A stretch of DNA of 64,000 nt from Bacteroidota bacterium (GCA_005787585.1 SYAL01000037.1:1-64000), one strand, 5' to 3'. Counted from the stretch's first letter, positions 17,997-27,386 are shown. Numbers and translations are program-made. The notes: generated by a model not told the origin, from the letters alone.

Positions 17997-18013
17997 TTTA
18001 AAAATCTTTTTAT

Positions 18014-19015
18014 ATGAAAAATATAATTAAATACAACTTAATATTACTAGCCATTTTTGTATTTGCTTGTAAGCCAAACAAAAAGTTTGAGGGACCTGAG
18101 TTATCAGATCTTTATGGAGAATTTAAAATAATTGATTCATTAACATGTAATATTGATAGTGTTGATTTTTCAATTAATCAGCCAATTTTTTTTAAAGCTA
18201 AATTTACTAAAGCTGTTGACTGGAAAATCTCTATTAAGGGCCTTTCATCTGGTGCAGAAAAAATTATTAATGGCAAATCCAAACTAATTGAAATCACAAA
18301 TTCTTTTTGGACTGGTAATACAAGCACTTTACCAATGTTTAAATCTGAAAACTGTTTAGTTTCATTAACTTTTCCAGCTGAAAAAGATACTCTTAATAGT
18401 TCAGTTAAAGTAATTAAACCCAAAATTAATTCGGGTTATCTTATTGCAGATTTTGAATCTGGATACAATAATTTATGGACAAAATTTGTTCAGTCTGGCG
18501 CCTCAATGGATTGTCAAATTAGAAATGTTAAACCCATACCTCAGGGAGACAATTTTTATAACATGGCTGGTACCGTTAATTGGGACTGGCTTGTAAGCCT
18601 CATCGACTTTAATGCAAATGCAAATGGAGTTGATCGATTTCCTCTCAACACAAATCCTAATAATATTTATTTTAATGCTATGGTTTGGGGGGAGCCTGGT
18701 TTGGATAATACACTTTTACTTTTTCAATTTAAAGAAGATGATAATACTAATGGTACATTCGAAAGTTCTTCGGAAGATCAATACGACTATCAATTAAAAA
18801 TCGACTGGTCTGGTTGGAAATTAATCTCAATAAAATATTCTGATTTAGGCTCACTAGTAAATGGAGAACCAGCTATTCCTAAAGGAAATAAACAACGTAA
18901 TCCAAATAATTTAGTAAGATTATCTGTTTTACATCTTGCCGATCCAAGTTCGGGTTTTGCTAAAACTAAAATTGATTATATAATTTTTACAGATTCAAAA
19001 TCTTTAGAACCGTGA
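18014..19015 (+). CDS. Probable surface glycan-binding lipoprotein
   Basis: 333 residues with a lipoprotein signal (lipobox FACK, Cys19). An Ig-like N-terminal part (about 25-140) is followed by a jelly-roll-like C-terminal domain (about 145-330) starting LIADFESGYNNLW, with many exposed Trp/Phe residues (WDWLVSLIDF, MVWGEPGL, WSGWKLISIKYSDLG). The layout of linker Ig domain plus terminal binding domain on a lipid anchor resembles surface glycan-binding proteins of Bacteroidota glycan loci, although no SusD fold is seen. The stop codon TGA overlaps the GTG start of the next gene. The ligand is inferred from the neighbouring beta-glucan enzymes. Confidence 0.6.
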   Translation: MKNIIKYNLILLAIFVFACKPNKKFEGPELSDLYGEFKIIDSLTCNIDSVDFSINQPIFFKAKFTKAVDWKISIKGLSSGAEKIINGKSKLIEITNSFWTGNTSTLPMFKSENCLVSLTFPAEKDTLNSSVKVIKPKINSGYLIADFESGYNNLWTKFVQSGASMDCQIRNVKPIPQGDNFYNMAGTVNWDWLVSLIDFNANANGVDRFPLNTNPNNIYFNAMVWGEPGLDNTLLLFQFKEDDNTNGTFESSSEDQYDYQLKIDWSGWKLISIKYSDLGSLVNGEPAIPKGNKQRNPNNLVRLSVLHLADPSSGFAKTKIDYIIFTDSKSLEP

Positions 19016-20298
19016 TAAAGTTTTTAAAAATATTTTTGTTTTTTTTTACTTTTTTAATTTTTGGGTTAAATATATTTTCTCAAAATGAAATTATTAATTT
19101 AAAAGAAGTAATTATTCAGACTAATAAAAAAGATGTATTCAAACAAACCGATTTGTACGAAATAAATGATTCAATAGACGAGCCAAATATTGAAGGGTTT
19201 TATGCATTAAATATATTTAACGAAACTATATCAAACGAAATTTGGTTTACAACTAATAAAAATTGCATAAATGTAAATATTGAAAAAGAAAATGCATTTA
19301 AAGGAAAAACAGCACTCCATATTAAGTGGGATAAAATTTCGGGAGGTTGTAATTGGATAGGGATGGGTTTTGGTTGGAATGATTGGCAAGGTAAAGACAT
19401 AACTTCAATTACCGGTAAGGCAGCTATTCAATTATATGTTAAAACTAAAGGTGATACTTTAAAATCTTTACCCCTCGCTTTAGCTTTAGAAGATTATTCT
19501 GGCGTACAGGCCTATACTGGATTTTCACCATCTTTTATTGAAGGAGGTAAAATAACATCTAACTGGACAAAAGTAACAATCCCTTTTAGTGTTTTTCCTA
19601 TTGTTCAGACAGATTTAGATATTTCAAAAATTAAACAATTTATAATTCAATTTGAAGCAGATGGAGATTTAATATTTGATGAGATAACTGTTGTTCCTTT
19701 TGAAGGTATACTAAAACCAAAATTTACAGCGTCAATGGTTACTAAAGAAATAATTATTGATGGGCAATTAAATTCTGAAGAATGGGGTATATCCCCGATT
19801 TTAATTAATGATTTAAATAAAATCTTTATTAAGTATGATCAAAATAATATTTTTATTGCCGCTAATATAGTTGATACAAATCCATTGATAAATAAATTTA
19901 ATGATTCTGAAATGTGGAATGGAGATGCTATTGAACTTTCAATTGGAACAAATTCTGAAGCTGACTTAAGTAGAACTCGATATTTATTAAGCGACTTTCA
20001 AATTGGGATTAAATGCGCTCAGGATGCTTATGTTTGGAATTGGAAAAAGAAATCAAGAATAAATAATGCAGAAATTAAAACTTTAAAGACAAATGATGGT
20101 TATAGTATAGAAGTTAAAATACCTTTAATCTCTTTTGGTGATTTTCGACTTGAAAATGGAAAAAAATATGGATTTGAAATTGCAATTGATGATGCCGACC
20201 AATCTGGAAAAAGAATTAAACAAATGAGGTGGGCTAGTCCGCATCAAGAAGGTTTTAATTTAAATCCTTCAATCTGGGGCTTAATGTATGTAAATTAG
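19012..20298 (+). CDS. Secreted protein with jelly-roll and CBM9-like domains
   Basis: 428 residues from a GTG start that overlaps the previous stop by 4 bp; no ATG lies nearby, and the GTG opens a good signal peptide (ending LNIFSQNE). Residues about 60-235 form a beta-sandwich-like domain (NWIGMGFGWNDWQGKDI, LIFDEITVVPFEG). Residues about 240-428 resemble a CBM9-like domain: IIIDGQLNSEEWGISP, MWNGDAIELSIG, YSIEVKIPLISFG and FEIAIDDADQSG, as in the C-terminal part of many secreted xylan- and glucan-active proteins. No catalytic residues are recognised. Likely a periplasmic or surface glucan-binding partner of the operon enzymes. Confidence 0.65.
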   Translation: MIKFLKIFLFFFTFLIFGLNIFSQNEIINLKEVIIQTNKKDVFKQTDLYEINDSIDEPNIEGFYALNIFNETISNEIWFTTNKNCINVNIEKENAFKGKTALHIKWDKISGGCNWIGMGFGWNDWQGKDITSITGKAAIQLYVKTKGDTLKSLPLALALEDYSGVQAYTGFSPSFIEGGKITSNWTKVTIPFSVFPIVQTDLDISKIKQFIIQFEADGDLIFDEITVVPFEGILKPKFTASMVTKEIIIDGQLNSEEWGISPILINDLNKIFIKYDQNNIFIAANIVDTNPLINKFNDSEMWNGDAIELSIGTNSEADLSRTRYLLSDFQIGIKCAQDAYVWNWKKKSRINNAEIKTLKTNDGYSIEVKIPLISFGDFRLENGKKYGFEIAIDDADQSGKRIKQMRWASPHQEGFNLNPSIWGLMYVN

Positions 20299-20305
20299 TA
20301 TAATT

Positions 20306-22576
20306 ATGAAATTAAATAAAATAATTTTATTTTTTATATTAATAAGTACTGTTGTTGTTTCCTGTGTTAAACAATCTGAAAAAAATTCTCAAAATAATAA
20401 TATTGAAATTAAAGTAAACGAACTTTTGTCAAAAATGACTTTAGAAGAAAAAGTCGGTCAAATGACTCAACTTAATTTAGATCTAATCTCTAATGGAGAG
20501 ATATATAAGTTAGAGGAACCCCATCAATTAAATAAAAAAAAATTAATTAAAGCCATTGTCGATTATAAAGTCGGTTCAATTTTAAATTGTGGAGGCCATA
20601 CCTATTCAAGAGAACATTGGCACGAAATAATAAATCAAATTCAAGAAATTTCTAAAACTAAGACTCGACTTGGAATACCAATTCTATATGGGATAGATGC
20701 TATTCATGGTGCAAATTATACTATTGGATCAACCTTATTTCCTCAACAATTAGCACAGGCAGCAACTTGGAATCCTGAATTAATTGAAAAAATAACTTCA
20801 ATAACAGCATATGAAGTAAGAGCTTCTGGCATTCCATGGAATTTTTCACCCGTTTTAGATTTAGGAAGACAACCTCTTTGGTCGCGATTTTTCGAAACTT
20901 ATGGTGAGGATGTTTATTTAGCAAAAAAAATGACCGCTTCTGCCATTAAAGGATATCAGGGCAATGATGTCTCATCAAAAAATAAAGTAGCCGCTTGTAT
21001 GAAACATTTTTTGGGATACAGTTTTTCTTTAAGTGGAAAAGATAGAACTCCTGCTTGGATTCCTGAAAGAGAATTACGCCAGTATTTTTTACCAACTTTT
21101 AAAACTGCAATTGATGAAGGCGCAAAAACAGTTATGATTAACTCCGGCGAAATCAATGGCATTCCTGTTCATGCAAACTACGATATTTTAACTAAGTTGT
21201 TAAGAGATGAATTAAAATTTAAAGGTGTTATTGTTACAGATTGGGAAGATATTATCAAATTGTATAAAATACATAAAGTAGCTTCCTCTCTCAAAGAAGC
21301 TGTAAAGATATCAGTTTTAGCTGGCATCGATTTAAGTATGGTTCCTAATGATTACGAATTTTCTGATTTACTTATTCAATTGGTTAAAGAAAAGCAAATT
21401 CCTGAATCAAGAATAAACGAATCTGTAAAAAGAATTTTAACTTTAAAATTTGAACTCGGTTTATTTGAAAATTCAACTGCTTTAATTAAAGATTATCCTG
21501 ATTTTGGTTCCGAAAAATTTCAGAAAATTAGTTACGAGGCAGCTTCCGAATCAATTACATTATTAAAAAATACTAATAATATTCTTCCCCTATCTAAAAA
21601 TAAAAGCGTTTTAGTTTGTGGGCCTTCAGCTAATTCTCTTAATATTTTAAATGGCGGTTGGACTCATACTTGGCAAGGGATTGATACTAATTTTAACACC
21701 AAAAATAAGGCTACTATTCTAAAATCTATTATCAATAAAATTGGGCAATCCAAAGTAACTTATTTTGAGGGAGTAACTCTTGATGCTGAAATAAATATAC
21801 AACAAGCTGTTGCTGCAGCAAAAAATAAAGATGTTATTGTTGTGTGCTTAGGTGAACTGCCTTGTACAGAAAAACCTGGTGATATAGACGATTTAACTTT
21901 GCCTATTGCACAACTAAATTTAGTTAAAGCGCTTGCTAAAACAGGCAAACCAATTATTTTAGTTCTTGTAGAAAATAGACCAAGAATTATTAATGAAATT
22001 GAAAACTTAGCTCAATCAATATTAATGTCTTATCTTCCTGGAGACGAAGGAGGTAATGCAATTTCTGATATATTATTTGGTGATGTTAACCCATCTGGTA
22101 AATTACCTTTTACTTATCCCCGATATACAGGTTCTTTGATCCCTTATGATCATAAATTTTCCGAAAAATTAGATAAAAATTTTACAGAAAATGGGTATAA
22201 TCCTCAATATCCATTTGGATATGGTCTAAGTTTTTCTAATTTTATTTATTCAGATTTATCTTTAAGCAGTCAAACCATTTCTCCAGTAGATACTTTGATT
22301 GTTAAGGTAAAAGTAAAAAATACAAGTAATTTATCCGGTAAAGAGGTTATTCAGCTTTATATTAGCGATACTTATGCGAGCATTACACCTTCTGTTAAAA
22401 AATTAATTGCCTTTAATAAACAATTTATTGAAAAAGAAAATGAAATTACTGTAGTTTTTAAAATAACTAAGGATGATTTAACTTTTGTTGATAAAAATAA
22501 TAGTTCAATTTATGAAGAAGGAGATTTTGAAATTTATATTTCGAATCTTACAAATAAATTTATTCTAAAAAAATAA
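20306..22576 (+). CDS. GH3 beta-glucosidase lipoprotein
   Basis: 756 residues with a lipobox (VVSC, Cys20). It has the three-part GH3 layout: N-terminal TIM barrel (about 35-370; LLSKMTLEEKVGQMTQ, VLDLGRQPLWSRFFETYGED, KHFLGYS), alpha/beta sandwich (about 400-620; LLKNTNNILPLSK, GDEGGNAISDILFGDVNPSGKLPFT), and C-terminal fibronectin-like domain (from about 660; YPFGYGLSF, NLSGKEVIQLYI). The nucleophile is D312 in VIVTDWED. GH3 enzymes of this shape release glucose from the non-reducing ends of beta-glucans. As a lipoprotein it acts in the periplasm or at the outer membrane. It lies between the CBM9-like gene (7 bp) and the GH16-type gene (3 bp). Confidence 0.93.
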   Translation: MKLNKIILFFILISTVVVSCVKQSEKNSQNNNIEIKVNELLSKMTLEEKVGQMTQLNLDLISNGEIYKLEEPHQLNKKKLIKAIVDYKVGSILNCGGHTYSREHWHEIINQIQEISKTKTRLGIPILYGIDAIHGANYTIGSTLFPQQLAQAATWNPELIEKITSITAYEVRASGIPWNFSPVLDLGRQPLWSRFFETYGEDVYLAKKMTASAIKGYQGNDVSSKNKVAACMKHFLGYSFSLSGKDRTPAWIPERELRQYFLPTFKTAIDEGAKTVMINSGEINGIPVHANYDILTKLLRDELKFKGVIVTDWEDIIKLYKIHKVASSLKEAVKISVLAGIDLSMVPNDYEFSDLLIQLVKEKQIPESRINESVKRILTLKFELGLFENSTALIKDYPDFGSEKFQKISYEAASESITLLKNTNNILPLSKNKSVLVCGPSANSLNILNGGWTHTWQGIDTNFNTKNKATILKSIINKIGQSKVTYFEGVTLDAEINIQQAVAAAKNKDVIVVCLGELPCTEKPGDIDDLTLPIAQLNLVKALAKTGKPIILVLVENRPRIINEIENLAQSILMSYLPGDEGGNAISDILFGDVNPSGKLPFTYPRYTGSLIPYDHKFSEKLDKNFTENGYNPQYPFGYGLSFSNFIYSDLSLSSQTISPVDTLIVKVKVKNTSNLSGKEVIQLYISDTYASITPSVKKLIAFNKQFIEKENEITVVFKITKDDLTFVDKNNSSIYEEGDFEIYISNLTNKFILKK

Positions 22577-22579
22577 AAT

Positions 22580-23428
22580 ATGTCTACAATAAATATAAAA
22601 TATTTAATCACTTTCTCTTTAGCTCTTGTTTTATTCTCATGTAAACAATCAAATCCGCCATTAAAGCCTATAATTGAGGACAAAACCTACGATTCTACCA
22701 TTTTTTTTTCAGGAATTAAATGGTATATTAAATCTGGTTTAAATAATAAACTAGGACCAGGCCCAAATTATTTTTCTAATTCTTCTAAAAATGTTTTTTT
22801 AGATAATTCGGGTAATTTACATCTTAAAATCACCAATGAAAATGGGAAGTGGAATTGTGCTGAAGTAATTTCAAAAGATTTTTTTGGATATGGTACTTAT
22901 GTATTTAAATTGATTAGTAATGTTGCTGATATTGAAAAAAATATTGTGTATGGTTTTTTTACATGGGATAATACATCTTTTTTAGAACAAGCAAATAGCG
23001 AAGTTGATATAGAATTTTCCAAATGGGGTAAAAGTAGTGATAGCTTAACTTTAACTCAAAGTGTTCAACCAGTTTGGTTTAACATCCCAGCTCCTTATAT
23101 TGAAAGAACAAATCATCCACAAATTAATATAAATAAAATAAGATACCCTTCCACTCATTCATTTACTTGGACAGATTCACTTATAACTTGGAAAAGCTAT
23201 GAGGGAACTGATTATCCGGGAACTAATCTAATTGCTAGTTGGCGATTTGATAAAAATAATCAAGCTCGCACAAAGCTCGAAGGCGGAAAAGAGTCTAATC
23301 CAATAGTAATTCCTAAACCAGGTTCAGATACTCACGCCCGAATCAATTTATGGCTTTTAAATGGCATTGCACCATCGGATAATAAAGAAGTAGAATTAAT
23401 TGTAAAGGAATTTAAATTTATACCTTAA
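22580..23428 (+). CDS. GH16-type glycoside hydrolase lipoprotein
   Basis: 282 residues with a lipobox (LFSC, Cys21) and a single beta-jelly-roll domain. The motif SEVDIEFSKWG gives E141, D143 and E145, the ExDxE nucleophile/assistant/acid-base triad of GH16. Flanking conserved features include GNLHLKI, YGTYVFKL, VYGFFTWDN and INLWLLNG. GH16 covers beta-1,3- and beta-1,3/1,4-glucanases, agarases and others, and the subfamily cannot be set by eye. With GH3 next door, an endo-beta-glucanase is the simplest guess. Last gene of the operon that begins at 12218; 187 bp of AT-rich spacer follow. Confidence 0.78.
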   Translation: MSTINIKYLITFSLALVLFSCKQSNPPLKPIIEDKTYDSTIFFSGIKWYIKSGLNNKLGPGPNYFSNSSKNVFLDNSGNLHLKITNENGKWNCAEVISKDFFGYGTYVFKLISNVADIEKNIVYGFFTWDNTSFLEQANSEVDIEFSKWGKSSDSLTLTQSVQPVWFNIPAPYIERTNHPQININKIRYPSTHSFTWTDSLITWKSYEGTDYPGTNLIASWRFDKNNQARTKLEGGKESNPIVIPKPGSDTHARINLWLLNGIAPSDNKEVELIVKEFKFIP

Positions 23429-23552
23429 ATTTTCTTTTTACTTTGTTATTTTAAAATTAAAATAATAAAAATCAGGTTCTTAGCAGATTTAAAGTAACAT
23501 CTTAATCATTTTTTAATATTAATCTTTGATAATTATTATTTATTTTAAATAC

Positions 23553-23586
23553 TTATTGTATGTTATACAATAATTAATTAATTTTG
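23553..23586 (+). promoter_or_regulatory. Regulon operator plus promoter for the gene at 23616-25580
   Basis: TTATTGTA-N5-TACAATAA at 23553-23573 is a perfect palindrome. The TTG at 23556-23558 and TAATTTTG at 23579-23586 are 20 bases apart and form the promoter. The core ends 9 bases before the -7 box, exactly as at the minus-strand sites. The ATG at 23616 gives a leader of roughly 20-25 bases. The location is right after the glycan operon, giving this binding-protein gene separate control. Confidence 0.8.
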
Positions 23587-23615
23587 AATTAATTATTAAT
23601 TAAAAATTAACAAAT

Positions 23616-25580
23616 ATGAAAAAAATTACTGTTTTAATTTTACTTTTAGTTTCTGTAATTGGTTTATCTCAGCCAACAACGCTTCCTGCAATTCCAACAA
23701 AATTGCAAGCAAATGTTATTTCTATTTATAGTGATAGTTATACAACTTGCGCAACAAACTTAAATCCAAATTGGGGACAATCTGGTGGTGTAAATGCAAC
23801 ATTTAATCCTCTTGGTACTGGTACCAATGTGGTTATGGCATACACTAATTTTAATTATCAAGGAACTGATTTAACTACTCAAAATGCAACAAATATGGAG
23901 TATCTGCATGTTGACGTATGGTCGAATGCTTCTCCAGTTACTTCAATACTAAAGGTTAGTCCAGTTAACAATGGAGCCGGCGCTACCGGACCTACCGAGG
24001 TTTTAGTTACAATAAATTTCACTACTGGTGTTTGGACTAGCGTTGATATTCCTAAAAGTGCTTTTACTGGTATGACTTGGAATGCTGTTAATCAATTAAA
24101 ATTTGCAGCTAATGGCCCTGGAAGTATAGTTCCTATTACTATTTATTTAGATAATATTTATTTTTGGAAACAACCCATGCCAGCCACTGCAGCTCCAACA
24201 CCAACTTCAGTTGCAGGAAATGTAATCTCATTATTTAGTAATTCTTATCCAAATGTTGGTGTAGATACTTGGTTAACTCCATGGTCTGCTGGCAATACCT
24301 CTACTCTTCAAATTGCTGGAAATGATACAAGATCATACACTAATTTAAATTTTGTTGGGATAGAAACTACAGGTGCAAATTTAATTAATGCTTCTTGTAT
24401 GAGTCATTTTAACATAGATATTTGGACACCAAATATGACTCAATTTAAAATTAAATTAGTTGATTGGGGTGCAAATGGAGTTTATCAAGGAACACCTAAT
24501 GATGATACAGAAGCTGAATTAACTTTTACACCAACTTTAAATGGATGGAATACTTATAACATTCCATTATCAAACTTTACAAGTGCAGGTTTATTGAATA
24601 GATCAAAGATTGCTCAAATGATTTTTTCAGGAAGCCCAGTAGGTTCAGGTATTGTATATATTGATAATGTTTTTTATAGCAGACCAGTAGGTTCAACAAC
24701 ACCATCTGTAGTAGTAAGCAATGGTACAGTTTGTATAGGTCAATCGTATACAATTTCTCCAACAGGAGCAATTAATTTTGTTTATTCTGGAGGTAATGCT
24801 GTAGTTAGTCCTACCGCAAATTCAACATATACTGTAACTGGAACTAACTTAATAGTAGGATGTTCTTCAACGGCAACAGTGAATGTAATTGTGAATCCTT
24901 TACCAACAATTACTGTTAATAGTGGAACAATTTGTGCGGGTCAAACTTTCACAATTAATCCTGCAGGAGCTAATTCCTATTCCATTCAAGGAGGAAGCGC
25001 AGTAGTAACACCAACTGCAAGTGCAAACTATATCGTAATTGGAACAAACACTACAACAGGATGTTCTTCTACAAATACAAGTAGCTTAACAGTAAATGCT
25101 AAACCAGTTATTACAATTGCTGGAACTCAAACAATATGTTTAGGAGAAACTGCTAACATAACTGCAAGTGGAGCAAATACCTATACATGGAGTAATGCCG
25201 CAAATACTAATTCAATTAGTGTTTCTCCATCTGTTACAACTCAATATAGTGTAGCTGGAACAAATACATTAGGTTGTTCTAATACTCTTACATTATCAGT
25301 TGATGTTCAGCTTTGTACTAATTTAAATAATACAAATCAAGAATTTTCTACTATTAATTTGTTTCCAAATCCAAATAATGGTCAATTTACCGTTAACATA
25401 AGTGATGAGGAAAACACTCAAATTAATATTACAAATGTATTAGGTCAAATTATTCTTTCTCAAAAAGGTGAAAGTATTACTAAAATTGATTTAAGTAAAT
25501 TTGAGAATGGTATGTATTTTATTAAAGTAATAAATACTAACAACAAAACTATTTTTAATAAAGGAATTATCAAACAATAA
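23616..25580 (+). CDS. T9SS-secreted protein with two carbohydrate-binding-like domains and Ig-like repeats
   Basis: 654 residues: signal peptide (to about 19, ending VIGLSQ), a first jelly-roll-like domain (about 22-188; NVISIYSDSY, YLHVDVWS, IYLDNIYFW), a second one (about 195-372; WSAGNTSTLQIAGN, FVGIETTGANLI, KLVDWGANGVYQG) nearly identical to those at 3723 and 4717, three Ig-like repeats (about 375-565; VCIGQSY, ICAGQTF, ICLGETA), and a type A sorting domain (about 575-654; LFPNPNNGQF). No enzyme domain. Two neighbouring modules of the same overall type suggest avid binding to a polymer. It carries its own regulon promoter and ends at a strong terminator. Confidence 0.77.
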   Translation: MKKITVLILLLVSVIGLSQPTTLPAIPTKLQANVISIYSDSYTTCATNLNPNWGQSGGVNATFNPLGTGTNVVMAYTNFNYQGTDLTTQNATNMEYLHVDVWSNASPVTSILKVSPVNNGAGATGPTEVLVTINFTTGVWTSVDIPKSAFTGMTWNAVNQLKFAANGPGSIVPITIYLDNIYFWKQPMPATAAPTPTSVAGNVISLFSNSYPNVGVDTWLTPWSAGNTSTLQIAGNDTRSYTNLNFVGIETTGANLINASCMSHFNIDIWTPNMTQFKIKLVDWGANGVYQGTPNDDTEAELTFTPTLNGWNTYNIPLSNFTSAGLLNRSKIAQMIFSGSPVGSGIVYIDNVFYSRPVGSTTPSVVVSNGTVCIGQSYTISPTGAINFVYSGGNAVVSPTANSTYTVTGTNLIVGCSSTATVNVIVNPLPTITVNSGTICAGQTFTINPAGANSYSIQGGSAVVTPTASANYIVIGTNTTTGCSSTNTSSLTVNAKPVITIAGTQTICLGETANITASGANTYTWSNAANTNSISVSPSVTTQYSVAGTNTLGCSNTLTLSVDVQLCTNLNNTNQEFSTINLFPNPNNGQFTVNISDEENTQINITNVLGQIILSQKGESITKIDLSKFENGMYFIKVINTNNKTIFNKGIIKQ

Positions 25581-25607
25581 TCCACTTCATTTATTTACAT
25601 TATCAAG

Positions 25608-25640
25608 ATAGGCGGTCTAAATTTAGACCGCCTATTTTAT
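25608..25640. terminator. Strong terminator after the gene at 23616-25580
   Basis: A 28-bp perfect palindrome with arms ATAGGCGGTCTAAA and its complement (25608-25635) is followed by TTTTAT. Its GC-rich stem is striking in this AT-rich sequence. It marks the right end of the glycan region. Confidence 0.85.
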
Positions 25641-25713
25641 TTAATTAATTGATAATTTTTATGAAATAATTAATCAATATGTTTTTAATTTTTTTTATAT
25701 TTAAAAAAAAATC

Positions 25714-26991
25714 ATGAATAACAATGAAACTATAAGTCTATCTCAACTAGCTGAAAATATTACTGGTTCTGAAATTATTAAACTTGCTGCTGATGTTAAT
25801 GAAAAAATAAAACAAGGACATAAAATTTATAATCTCACCATTGGAGATTTTAATCCAAATTTATTCCCTATACCTACTGAATTAAAAAACTTAATTGTTA
25901 AAGCTTACGAAGATAATCAAACCAATTATCCGCCTTCTGATGGCATGCCTGATTTAAAAAAAGCTGTTGCAAATTTATTAAAAGAACGTGGCGATTTAAA
26001 TTATAAAACGGATGAGATATTAATTACCGGAGGAGCGCGCCCTGTTATTTATGCTATTTTTTTAACTTTAGTTGATGAGGGCGATTTAGTCGTTTTTCCC
26101 GTTCCATCATGGAATAACAATCATTATTCGTATTTAACTAAAGCTAAATGCAAAATGATAGAAACACTACCCGAAAATAATTTTATGCCTTCGGCTAAAG
26201 ATATTATGCCATTCATTTCAACAGCAACATTAATTTCACTTTGTTCTCCTTTAAATCCAACAGGAACTACTTTAAAAAAAAATGATTTAGAAGAGATTTG
26301 TGATTTAATTTTAGAAGAAAATAAAAAACGTAGTTCAGAAAATAAAAAACCGTTATATTTATTATTCGACCAAATATATTGGGCATTAACTTTTGGTCAA
26401 ACCAAACATTATAATCCGGTTTCGCTAAGATCAGAAATGAAAAGTTATACTATTTTTGTTGATGGTATTTCTAAATCTTTAGCTGCTACAGGTGTAAGAC
26501 TTGGATGGAGTATGGGACCTAAACATATTATCGATAAAATGAAATCGATACTTACTCATGTTGGAGCATGGGCACCTAAAGCAGAACAAGTTGCTGCATC
26601 TGTGTTTTTAAATAATTTAGAGCATTATGATGAGTATTTAAAAGAAATAAAAATTAAAATAAACAATCGCCTTGTTAGTTTTTATAACGGTTTTTTAGAT
26701 TTAAAAAAAGAAGGTTTTGACCTTGATGCTATTTCACCTGAGGCTGCTATTTATTTAACTGTTCAATTTCGATTACATGGTAAAAAAACAAATTTAGGGG
26801 TTGTTTTAAATACAACTGCAGATATTACTAAATATTTATTAGAAGAGGCGAAAGTTGCGATTGTTCCTTTTTATGCTTTTGGCTCATCTGATAACTCAAG
26901 CTGGTATAGGATATCAGTAGGCAATTGTGATTTAGAAGACGTAAATAGTATAATTAATAACTTAAGATTTGCCTTAAAAAATCTAGTGTAA
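25714..26991 (+). CDS. Class I/II PLP-dependent aminotransferase
   Basis: 425 residues of fold type I. The PLP lysine is K254 in VDGISKSLAATGVRLGW. SPLNPTGT carries the conserved substrate-side asparagine, GGARPVIYAIF binds the cofactor phosphate, and the arginine in WYRISVGN should bind the substrate carboxylate. This pattern fits the aspartate/aromatic aminotransferase subgroup Ib. The amino-acid substrate cannot be fixed by eye. Alone on the plus strand between the terminator of the glycan region and a leftward lipoprotein gene, with no pathway neighbours. No regulon palindrome lies upstream. Confidence 0.88.
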   Translation: MNNNETISLSQLAENITGSEIIKLAADVNEKIKQGHKIYNLTIGDFNPNLFPIPTELKNLIVKAYEDNQTNYPPSDGMPDLKKAVANLLKERGDLNYKTDEILITGGARPVIYAIFLTLVDEGDLVVFPVPSWNNNHYSYLTKAKCKMIETLPENNFMPSAKDIMPFISTATLISLCSPLNPTGTTLKKNDLEEICDLILEENKKRSSENKKPLYLLFDQIYWALTFGQTKHYNPVSLRSEMKSYTIFVDGISKSLAATGVRLGWSMGPKHIIDKMKSILTHVGAWAPKAEQVAASVFLNNLEHYDEYLKEIKIKINNRLVSFYNGFLDLKKEGFDLDAISPEAAIYLTVQFRLHGKKTNLGVVLNTTADITKYLLEEAKVAIVPFYAFGSSDNSSWYRISVGNCDLEDVNSIINNLRFALKNLV

Positions 26992-27053
26992 TTTTTATTT
27001 TATAAAGTTCAATCTAGAAGAAAAAAAATTGAAAAAAATATGATTTATAATTT

Positions 27054-27386
27054 TTATGGAATCTGCCAAGTATAGTCATTACATTTAATAATAGTATACT
27101 CTTTATTAATTATTGTAGGAAATAAAAGAAAACCGCTTACTTGTCTTGCTTGTAGCTTTCTGTTATTTCCCTGTTCAATTTCAATTTTATTTGAAATAGA
27201 ATTTCCGTTTATTCTTGTGCTGTAAACACTATCAATATATATATCATAAGGGTTTGAATAATTATTCGAAATTGTAATTGTTCCATAACTGTTCAGTTCA
27301 CAGTCTGGTTGATCTACTTCTTTTTCACAACATATAAATAGTGTAATAATTGAAATTAATATTAAGGATATTTTAATTTTTTTCAT
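27054..27386 (-). CDS. Small hypothetical lipoprotein
   Basis: 110 residues with a hydrophobic N-terminus and an ICCEKE sequence that provides a lipobox cysteine (about residue 20). The mature part of about 90 residues looks all-beta (YGTITISNNYSNPYDIYID), like small lipoproteins with one beta-sandwich. I do not recognise a family. Leftward, downstream of der, 129 bp after it. Codon use matches the neighbours and nothing suggests a pseudogene. Confidence 0.6.
   Translation of the reverse strand: MKKIKISLILISIITLFICCEKEVDQPDCELNSYGTITISNNYSNPYDIYIDSVYSTRINGNSISNKIEIEQGNNRKLQARQVSGFLLFPTIINKEYTIIKCNDYTWQIP

Noticed and set aside
23429-23552. AT-only repeat TTATTTTA/TAAAATAA after the GH16-type gene as a terminator
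   Set aside because: The stem has no G-C pair and no T-run; common by chance in this base composition.
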